NCBI RefSeq assembly: GCF_001189365.1
Contig: NZ_LFJJ01000036.1
Span: forward strand, 1 to 35,149
Direction: 5' to 3'
Length of the DNA stretch: 35,149 bases
DNA from: Candidatus Burkholderia verschuerenii
GTDB lineage: Bacteria > Pseudomonadota > Gammaproteobacteria > Burkholderiales > Burkholderiaceae
A program made the translations under genes and the position numbers. Positions 28,448-35,149 of this stretch are shown here, piece by piece. Every line of letters starts with the position of its first letter. Position 1 is the stretch's first letter. Under the pieces are notes generated by a model. That model searched no databases, was not told where the DNA came from, and saw only the letters and a list, made by a program, of their open reading frames with translations.

Positions 28448-29350
28448 ATGAACCGAATCATTGCGCTCGTCGTCGCGGTCGTCATCGTGCTGTTCATCGG
28501 CTCGTCGATGATCTTTACCGTCGACGAACGGCATGCCGCCATCGTCTCCTCGCACGGCGACAGCGATGCGCTGCTCGACGGTCCCGGCCTGCATTTCAAG
28601 CTGCCGCCGCCGTTCCAGACGCTCACGCTGATCGACACGCGGACGCTGACCATCGACGAATCGGGCTCGGACCGCTTTGCCACGTCGGACAAGAATGAAG
28701 TGCTGGTGAACACGGTCATCAAGTACCGCGTCGCCGATCCCATGAAGCTGTTCGCCAGCAACGAGAAGAACACGCAGACGGCGGAAGAACGCATTGTCGC
28801 GCTGGCGCGCACCGCGCTCACCAGCGCCTTCGCCAAGCGCACGCTGGGCGACGCGCTCGGCGATCAGCAGGCGCTGGCAAGCGAGGCGCAGCAGTCCGTC
28901 GAGGACGGCACGGCCGCGTTCGGCGTGCAGCTCGTCGATCTGCAGATGACCCGCATCGATTTTCCGTCGGCGGTGGCCGATTCGGTCTACAAGCGCATGA
29001 TCGCGGCGCGCCAGCAGGCGGCGGCGAACGAACGCGCGAAAGGCACGGCGGAAGCGGACAAGATCAAGGCCGACGCGGAGCGCGAGCAGCAGCAGATTCT
29101 CGCCGATGCGTACAGCCAGGCCCAGTCGATCAAGGGCGAAGGAGACAGCAAGGCGGCGGCCATAGCGGCCGACGCGTATGGACGCGATCCGCAGTTCTAC
29201 CAGTTCTATCAGAGCCTCGAAGCGTATAAGAAGACCTTCAAGCCGGGCGACGTCATCGTCGTCGACCCGAGCAGCGATTTCTTCCGCTTCATGCGCGGTC
29301 CGAACGGCGGCAGCGCGGATTCGTCCGCGGCGGCATCGGCGAAGCGCTAA
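28448..29350 (+). CDS. hflC: Protease modulator HflC
   Basis: The partner of HflK in the FtsH-regulating complex. The 300 residues have an N-terminal membrane anchor (IIALVVAVVIVLFIGSSMIF, residues 4-23), an SPFH domain beginning TVDERHAAIVSSHGDSDALLDGPGLHFKLPPPFQ, a coiled coil rich in Ala/Glu/Lys (AARQQAAANERAKGTAEADKIKADAEREQQQILA) and the conserved FYQFYQSLEAYKKTF followed by VVDPSSDFFRFM. AAGGAG lies 9 bases before the ATG. Co-transcription with hflK is clear from the 12-base gap. The C-terminal Ser/Ala tail is short. Confidence 0.95.
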   Translation: MNRIIALVVAVVIVLFIGSSMIFTVDERHAAIVSSHGDSDALLDGPGLHFKLPPPFQTLTLIDTRTLTIDESGSDRFATSDKNEVLVNTVIKYRVADPMKLFASNEKNTQTAEERIVALARTALTSAFAKRTLGDALGDQQALASEAQQSVEDGTAAFGVQLVDLQMTRIDFPSAVADSVYKRMIAARQQAAANERAKGTAEADKIKADAEREQQQILADAYSQAQSIKGEGDSKAAAIAADAYGRDPQFYQFYQSLEAYKKTFKPGDVIVVDPSSDFFRFMRGPNGGSADSSAAASAKR

Positions 29351-29411
29351 TCGTGTCCACCGCCGCATGGTTCCGTCGCCGGAGCCGTGCGGCGCTTGCT
29401 CTCCTTGAGAC

Positions 29412-29597
29412 ATGCTCGAGACGTTACTGCTCGCAATCGCGTTGATGCTGATCATGGAAGGGATGTTTCCCTTCGTCTTCCCGACGGCCTGGCGTGACAC
29501 GTTCCGCAGGATCGCCGAGCGGCCGCCGCATCACATCCGCATCGGCGGACTGATCGCGATGGTGCTCGGGCTGATCCTGCTGCTGATCGCGACCTGA
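29412..29597 (+). CDS. DUF2065 (YjeT-like) small inner-membrane protein
   Basis: A 61-residue protein with two hydrophobic segments (about 3-22 and 44-60) around a basic loop (TAWRDTFRRIAERPPHHIRIGG). This is the DUF2065/YjeT pattern, and the gene occurs beside hflC in many proteobacteria, including E. coli. Function is unknown. The position next to the FtsH modulators suggests, without proving, a related membrane quality-control role. Confidence 0.85.
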   Translation: MLETLLLAIALMLIMEGMFPFVFPTAWRDTFRRIAERPPHHIRIGGLIAMVLGLILLLIAT

Positions 29598-29699
29598 ACG
29601 CAAACTGAACGCAGCATCCGGCGCACGTCCGCCAATTTGCCTATCTTGTCTCCATGCGCCGCGCTTATCGAAGCGGCGCGCCCCGTAGGAAACGCATCG

Positions 29700-30851
29700 A
29701 TGTCCACCTGGTTACTGCCCGAGAATATCGCCGACGTTCTGCCGTCGGAAGCCAGCAAGATCGAAGAATTGCGCCGTCGCCTGCTCGACCGTTTCCGTTC
29801 GTACGGGTACGAGCTGGTGATGCCGCCGATGCTCGAATATATCGAGTCGCTGCTGACGAGCGGCGGCAGCGATCTCAATCTGCGCACCTTCAAGCTGGTC
29901 GATCAACTGTCCGGGCGCACGCTCGGCCTGCGTGCGGATATCACGCCGCAGGTGTCGCGCATCGACGCGCATCTGCTGAATCGTCAGGGCGTGACGCGGC
30001 TGTGCTATGCGGGCGTCGTGCTGCATACGCGGCCGCGCGGCCTGCACGCGACGCGCGAGCAGATTCAGATTGGCGCGGAAATCTACGGTCACGCCGGTCT
30101 GGAAGCCGATCTCGAAATTCAGCAGTTGATGCTCGATTCGCTGCGTCTCGCCGGTCTGACGAAAGTGCGTCTGGACCTCGCGCACGCGGGCGTGCTGGCC
30201 GCGCTGCTCGAACTGGAGCCGGCGGCGGCATCGCTCGGCGAATCGCTGTATGAGGCGCTGGCGAGCAAGGACGTGCCGCGTCTCAACGAGCTGACTGAGC
30301 ATCTCGGGCAAGTGCCGCGCGAGGCGTTGCGCGCGCTGCCGTCGCTGTACGGCGATGCGTCGGTGTTGCAGATCGCGCGCGACCGTCTGCCGAATCTGCC
30401 GGTGATCGCCCGCGCGCTCGACGATCTCGCGTTCCTCGCGGCGCAAGTCGAAGGCGCGGAAGTGATGATCGACCTCGCCGATCTGCGCGGCTACGCGTAT
30501 CACAGCGGCGTGATGTTCTCCGGCTACGTAGATGGCGTGCCGAACGCCGTCGCGCACGGCGGCCGCTACGACGACGTCGGTCAGGCGTACGGCCGTGCGC
30601 GTCCGGCGACGGGCTTTTCGCTGGATCTGCGCGAAGTCGCGCGTATTTTGCCGGTCGATGCACGCGGCAGCGCGATCCTCGCGCCGTGGAACCACGACGA
30701 GCCGCTGCGCATCGCGATCCTGTCCTTGCGCGATGCCGGCGAAGTCGTCATTCAGGCGCTGCCGGGCCATGAACACGATCTCGACGAATTCGCGTTCGAT
30801 CGCGTGCTGGTCGAGCGCGACGGCAAGTGGACGGTGGAACCGCGCGCCTGA
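29700..30851 (+). CDS. hisZ: ATP phosphoribosyltransferase regulatory subunit HisZ
   Basis: HisZ is a catalytically inactive HisRS-like protein that pairs with the short form of HisG and gives histidine feedback control of the first step of histidine synthesis. The 383 residues have the class II synthetase core ([44 protein letters not shown], then [17 protein letters not shown] and [28 protein letters not shown]) but no anticodon-binding domain. AGGAAA precedes ATG 29700; an upstream in-frame ATG at 29637 is not conserved. Position between DUF2065 and purA is the usual one in Burkholderiaceae. Confidence 0.94.
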   Translation: MSTWLLPENIADVLPSEASKIEELRRRLLDRFRSYGYELVMPPMLEYIESLLTSGGSDLNLRTFKLVDQLSGRTLGLRADITPQVSRIDAHLLNRQGVTRLCYAGVVLHTRPRGLHATREQIQIGAEIYGHAGLEADLEIQQLMLDSLRLAGLTKVRLDLAHAGVLAALLELEPAAASLGESLYEALASKDVPRLNELTEHLGQVPREALRALPSLYGDASVLQIARDRLPNLPVIARALDDLAFLAAQVEGAEVMIDLADLRGYAYHSGVMFSGYVDGVPNAVAHGGRYDDVGQAYGRARPATGFSLDLREVARILPVDARGSAILAPWNHDEPLRIAILSLRDAGEVVIQALPGHEHDLDEFAFDRVLVERDGKWTVEPRA

Positions 30852-30866
30852 ACGGGTGCCATTCCG

Positions 30867-30914
30867 GCGCGCCGATCGGCTTGAACTGTCACGAATTTCC
30901 GTCGATCGGCGCGC
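30867..30914. repeat. 12-bp perfect inverted repeat in the hisZ-purA spacer
   Basis: GCGCGCCGATCG at 30867-30878 and CGATCGGCGCGC at 30903-30914 are perfect reverse complements with a 24-base loop. No T-run follows on either strand, so it does not look like a standard terminator. A TAAAAT hexamer at 30970-30975 further on may be the purA -10 box. Confidence 0.75.
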
Positions 30915-30993
30915 ATGTCAAAAACACGAAACGTATCCCGAAAAACTCGGAAGTCCCCGAGAACATAGGTAAAATACGTTTTTAACCAGCTAA

Positions 30994-32349
<1,356 letters not shown>

Positions 32350-32386
32350 CGCGCGAGCGTTTCGAACCTTGCCGGACGCTGTAAAG

Positions 32387-32424
32387 AAAGTGGCCGCCTA
32401 TTGCCCAATACGCGGCCACTTTTT
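32387..32424 (+). terminator. Rho-independent terminator after purA
   Basis: AAAGTGGCCGC (32387-32397) pairs perfectly with GCGGCCACTTT (32412-32422) around a 14-base loop, and the right arm runs into five T (32420-32424). Confidence 0.9.
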
Positions 32425-32461
32425 GTATATAACCGTAATTTACATTTGAAAGAGCCTCACC

Positions 32462-32815
32462 ATGATCGCGATGACCGCCCCGCGTAACGACGACAAGAAC
32501 CTCTGGGTCAACTGGGACGAATATCACCGGTTGATCGAACTGCTCGCGCTGAAGGTGCACGAGTCGGGCTGGAAGTTCGACAAGATCCTCTGTCTCGCGC
32601 GCGGCGGCCTGCGCGTGGGCGATCAGCTCTCGCGTATCTACGATCTGCCGCTGGCCATTCTGGCGACGAGCTCGTACCGAGAGGCGGCCGGCACGCAGCA
32701 GGGCGATCTCGATATCGCGCAGTACATCACGATGACGCGTGGCGAACTTTCCGGCAACGTGCTGCTGGTCGACGATCTGGTCGATTCGGGCGTTACGCGC
32801 GCGCGCGTGCAATAA
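32462..32815 (+). pseudogene. Phosphoribosyltransferase, 3' end removed by mobile DNA
   Basis: A type I phosphoribosyltransferase-like protein, usually next to purA in Burkholderiaceae. The remaining 117 residues include WDEYHRLIELLALKVHESGW, ILCLARGGLRVGDQLSRIY, SSYREAAGTQ and the PRPP-binding motif VLLVDDLVDSGVT (100-112). It then ends after ARVQ with a TAA that lies inside the incoming inverted repeat. The family normally goes on for another 60-70 residues (LKxRYP onward), so the C-terminal part of the fold is lost. GAAAGAG precedes ATG 32462. The PRPP loop is intact, but without its C-terminus the protein is probably inactive. The natural substrate is unknown, although purine-type bases are the usual guess for the family. 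Confidence 0.85.
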
Positions 32816-32838
32816 CGTTATGTGTAACGTTATTGCAC
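32807..32838. repeat. 14-bp perfect inverted repeat at the element/phosphoribosyltransferase junction
   Basis: GTGCAATAACGTTA (32807-32820) and TAACGTTATTGCAC (32825-32838) are perfect reverse complements around TGTG. Each arm also contains the self-complementary TAACGTTA. It starts exactly where the phosphoribosyltransferase reading is lost, so it probably marks the element end or a recombinase core site. Confidence 0.85.
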
Positions 32839-32862
32839 TTATGTGGCGATGTCGCTTATGTG
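32818..32862 (+). repeat. Three TTATGTG direct repeats next to the junction
   Basis: TTATGTG occurs at 32818-32824, 32839-32845 and 32856-32862. The last two are extended to CTTATGTG and start 17 bases apart. Spaced copies at an element end are what a recombinase binding array would look like. A TTATGTC variant lies at 33265-33271 near the start of the second element. Confidence 0.7.
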
Positions 32863-32992
32863 AAGCAGCCGCCGTTTGCAGGCATGTGATCCACGAGGAT
32901 GACGGATTCGCTGAACATTAATTCCGGATGACCTGTCGGCGCCGGCTCGGCCGCGCTCCGCTTGTGGAGCGCGACGCGCCGTGTTCGTAGAG
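32863..32992. other. Non-coding element end between the TTATGTG repeats and the recombinase remnant
   Basis: This 130-base stretch lies downstream of the minus-strand recombinase stop and holds no recognisable gene. It includes an imperfect GC-rich inverted pairing around 32950-32980 (CCGCGCTCCG and GGAGCGCGACGCG). It is best read as the terminal non-coding part of the older element. Confidence 0.4.
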
Positions 32993-33220
32993 CTATAGTC
33001 GCCGCAACCATTCGGTAAGTCGACTACCGTCCAGTGGAACCGGAGGCATAGCGGGTGCGCCCAGCACTTCGGGAAACACCTGAGAGAGCGCTTGCCGCTT
33101 CAGATCCATATCTGCCTTTGCATATCTCATCGTGGTGTCGACGTGGGCGTGCCCCAGCCACTGACTGATCGTTGCGAAATCGACACCGGCTTTCAGCAGA
33201 TAAACGGCCGTCGTGTGCCT
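32993..33220 (-). pseudogene. Tyrosine recombinase, C-terminal remnant (75 residues)
   Basis: On the minus strand, codons from 33220 down to the TAG at 32995-32993 read RHTTAVYLLKAGVDFATISQ, then WLGHAHVDTTMRYAKADMDL and a tail ending TEWLRRL. This is the end of the catalytic domain of a phage-type integrase: the box II Arg-His (RHTTA), the WLGH block and the nucleophile Tyr in TTMRYAKAD. A TAG in frame at 33223-33221 and the loss of similarity beyond it mark the break. The wording resembles the third recombinase of tandem recombinase elements, and it faces away from the plus-strand cluster. It cannot be functional. The overlapping open frame at 33024-33248 is a frame shadow. Confidence 0.82.
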
Positions 33221-33334
33221 CTAATCTCCCCAACGATATAATCGACACTATCTACCCTTCTTGATTATGTCTTGTCGCCGCGCGATGGGCTGTTTTTCTA
33301 GGTAAATGCGTTTCGTCCGATAGAGATAATCTCG

Positions 33335-33370
33335 ACTCCTTCCACCCGCTCCCCACGTCGGGGAAGGAGT
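33335..33370 (+). promoter_or_regulatory. Hairpin covering the Shine-Dalgarno of the first recombinase
   Basis: ACTCCTTCC (33335-33343) is a perfect complement of GGAAGGAGT (33362-33370), which contains the ribosome binding site of the GTG start at 33376. A smaller CCCC/GGGG pairing (33351-33354 with 33360-33363) competes with it. If the RNA folds this way, translation initiation would be blocked, which would keep recombinase levels low. Confidence 0.65.
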
Positions 33371-33375
33371 TCATC

Positions 33376-34615
33376 GTGAAGTACACCATTCATGATCAGG
33401 TCATTCTCTCGCGAGCACCGGAAGGCCCGCTCGCAGCTCATTTAGTAGCCTTTGCGAATGCGATCAGCGCTCAGGGATACAGTGCGCAGTCCATGAAGCA
33501 GCATGGTTCGAATCGCGGCATGCTTTAGTCAATGGCTTAAACAGACAGGTGTCGGTGCAAAGGACATCTGCTACGACCACGCAATACGGTATTTGCGGTA
33601 TCGCGCCCGCCATGTTCGACCTTACCTTGGGGATCGATCTGCGCTCAGGCATGTCATTGATTTTATGGGTAGTGAGGGCGTGATACCTGGCAACAAGATA
33701 GTGGCACGTCGGATGCCGCCGGCCGAGATCTGCGCGCAGGCATACGCGGAGTACTTGCGCGACGCTCAGGCTCTCGCTGAAACAACGATCATTAATTACG
33801 TGCCATTCATTCGCGATTTTCTCCACCATTGTTTCGGTGACGAGGAGGTCACGTTATCGCGACTACGTGCCGTAGATGTCGTGAGCTTTGTGCAGATCCG
33901 TGCGCCACGTTTGCATTTGAGGCGAGCTAAGCTCATGACCACTGCACTAAGATCTTTTCTGCGCTACGTGCGGTATAGCGGCGACGTTACGCTGGATCTG
34001 GCTGCCGCCGTTCCGGTCGTCGCCAACTGGTCGATGCCGTCAATTCCTCGTGCGATTTCTGCTGACCAGACGCGACAGTTGCTGGCTAGCATCGATCGAC
34101 GGACTGCAGTCGGGCGTCGCGACTACGCCGTCTTGCTCTTGCTCGCGCGACTAGGGTTACGCTCTGGTGCTGTGGCTTTTCTCGAACTCGATGATATCGA
34201 CTGGGGCTCCGGCCAATTGAGCGTGCGCGGCAAGAGTGGGCAACGCAGCGAGCTGCCCTTACCCGCGGATGTCGGCAAGGCAATTGCCGCATATTTGCGG
34301 CACGGGCGTCCTCATAGCGCCAGTCGCCGTGTGTTTTTACGTGCAAAGGCCCCCATCACAGGCTTTCGCGGACAATCTGGCGTCGGCTCCCTCGTCCGGC
34401 ATTCGCTTCAGCGCGCTGGCATCGACGCGCCCACGTTGGGTGCCCATCAGTTCCGCCATGGCCTAGCCACCCAGATGTTGAGCCATGGAGCCTCGCTCAG
34501 CGAGATCGGCGAGGTGTTGGGTCATCGTCATCCACAGACTACAAAGATCTATTCAAAGGTAGACGTCAAGGCATTGCGCACACTCGCATTGTCGTGGCCG
34601 GGAGGTGCACGATGA
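33376..34615 (+). pseudogene. Tyrosine recombinase A of a tandem recombinase element, single-base frameshift
   Basis: A phage-type integrase of about 412 residues once one base is removed. GTG 33376 (MKYTIHDQVILSRAPEG) follows GGAAGGAG. This frame stops at 33529-33531 after an extra G in the GG at 33505-33506; the protein continues in the next frame as VRIAACFSQWLKQTGVG. Later parts are a SAM-like core-binding domain (QALAETTIINYVPFIRDFLHHCF) and the catalytic domain with LLLARLGLRSGAVAFLELDDIDW (box I Arg), HQFRHGLATQML (His-x-x-Arg), EVLGHRHPQTTKIYSKVD (His and Tyr nucleophile). The catalytic residues are all present, so it is inactive only because of the frameshift. A restart at ATG 33503 could give a near-complete protein lacking about 43 residues. 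It ends ATGA, overlapping the next recombinase. Confidence 0.85.
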
Positions 34616-35149
34616 ACACGCTTCGCAAAGCCGTTCAGGATTACCTTGATCTGAAGCGCAGCCTGGGATTTAAGCTGAAGGAGGCAGGCAAGGTATTGCC
34701 GGATTTCGTCGCGTTCATGGAGCGGCATCGTGCTTCCTACGTCACTCAGGCGTTGGCTCTTGCCTGGGCTCGACAACCATCGAATGTCCAACCCGCGCAA
34801 TGGGCGCGACGATTGGGTTTCGTGCGCGATTTTGCGCGCCATCGCAGTGCGACCGATCTTCGCACCGAGATACCAGCGCCGGGTTTGTTGCCGTTTCAAC
34901 CTAAGCGAGCCTGACCGTATTTATATTCGACGGGCGAGATCCGCGCACTATTGCGGGCTGCGCTCCAGATTCCATATCGCTATGAACGGGGTGCTTTACT
35001 GCCTTGGACCTATCATTGTCTATTCGGATTACTGAGCGTATCAGGCATGCGCTTGGGTGAAGCGCGCAATCTCAAACTGCAGGACGTCGATCTGACAGCG
35101 GGGATATTGACGATCCGTGGAGCGAAGCTAGGCAAGTCGAGATTCGTTC
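34612..35149 (+). pseudogene. Tyrosine recombinase B, interrupted by an in-frame TGA; 3' end outside window
   Basis: The second gene of the recombinase cluster. ATG 34612 lies in the ATGA overlap and is preceded by GGAGG. Residues 1-100 form the N-terminal core-binding domain (MNTLRKAVQDYLDLKRSLGF, then ALALAWARQPSNVQPAQWARRLGFVRDFARH). TGA at 34912-34914 ends the frame after KRA, but the same frame then continues without further stops as PYLYSTGEIRALLRAALQIP, LFGLLSVSGMRLGEARNLKL (box I Arg) and LTIRGAKLGKSRFV to the window end. So it is a nonsense change in frame, not an indel; CGA to TGA would give the usual R-A-R-P-Y-L-Y-S. The truncated product lacks the catalytic domain. Confidence 0.85.

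Larger units (their letters stand above)
32807..35149. mobile_element. Composite mobile region: end of one recombinase element plus a tandem tyrosine-recombinase element (continues past window)
   Basis: This stretch replaces the 3' end of the phosphoribosyltransferase gene. It starts with a terminal-looking inverted repeat (32807-32838), then holds the tail of a minus-strand tyrosine recombinase (32993-33220), an apparent junction near 33221, a 155-base leader, and two overlapping plus-strand recombinase genes. Codon use and base composition are visibly less GC-rich than the core genes. The two plus-strand genes overlap by ATGA, as in recombinase-in-trio (RIT) type elements, where three tyrosine recombinases are encoded in tandem. 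The third gene and the far boundary are outside the window. All three recombinase genes seen are damaged. Confidence 0.75.

Noticed and set aside
27023..29500. 825-residue open frame on the minus strand opposite hflK-hflC
   Set aside because: It is a shadow of two well-conserved plus-strand genes in high-GC DNA. It is Arg/His-rich with no recognisable domain or ribosome binding site.
32818..32862. CRISPR-like array from the TTATGTG repeats
   Set aside because: The repeats are only 7-8 bases, three in number and unevenly spaced, and lie at a recombinase element end with no cas genes nearby.
33024..33248. 74-residue minus-strand open frame over the recombinase remnant
   Set aside because: It is a different frame from the recognisable RHTTAV...WLGH...TTMRYAK reading, so it is a shadow of the remnant.

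Overview
The window is high-GC betaproteobacterial chromosome, most likely Burkholderia sensu lato (Burkholderia, Paraburkholderia or Caballeronia). This rests on protein wording and on several conserved blocks: dnaX-ybaB-recR; surE-pcm-nlpD-rpoS; ndk-rlmN-rodZ-ispG-hisS-yfgM-bamB-der; and hfq-hflX-hflK-hflC-DUF2065-hisZ-purA. I see no rRNA, tRNA or CRISPR array.

Layout. 1-2090: 3' end of dnaX, ybaB, recR and a small DUF1653 gene (replication and repair). 2122-6089: a CaiB-type CoA-transferase and a three-gene NMT1/nitrate-type ABC importer whose ATPase gene is broken. 6294-7247: a lone family 9 glycosyltransferase, convergent with a frameshifted quinone oxidoreductase (7278-8253, minus). 8368-12180: surE, pcm, nlpD and rpoS. 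12221-15267: a predicted 3'-5' exonuclease and rlmD, then a minus-strand Bax-inhibitor-1 membrane protein, with rlmD and this gene sharing a bidirectional terminator. 15606-25250: the ndk to der block. 25412-32349: the hfq to purA block. 32462-35149: a phosphoribosyltransferase cut short by mobile DNA. That mobile DNA holds the tail of one tyrosine recombinase (minus strand) and the first two genes of a tandem recombinase cluster (plus strand), which runs off the window end.

A recurring theme is gene damage. There is an 8-bp tandem duplication in the ABC ATPase, single-base insertions in the quinone oxidoreductase, rodZ and the first recombinase, an in-frame stop in the second recombinase, a truncated phosphoribosyltransferase, and no pilF/pilW gene where one is expected between rlmN and rodZ. 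Either this is a genome in reductive decay, as in some host-restricted Burkholderiaceae symbionts, or it is a draft with uncorrected indels. The run of 36 C at the window start looks like a contig-edge artefact and keeps the second explanation open. The nonsense codon and the insertion-type truncation are harder to explain as sequencing noise.

I did not find a clear new multi-gene system. The signals least explained by known genes are the element end at 32807-32862 (perfect 14-bp inverted repeat plus TTATGTG repeats), a hairpin that would hide the ribosome binding site of the first recombinase (33335-33370), and a 400-base bamB-der spacer carrying several GC-rich hairpins.
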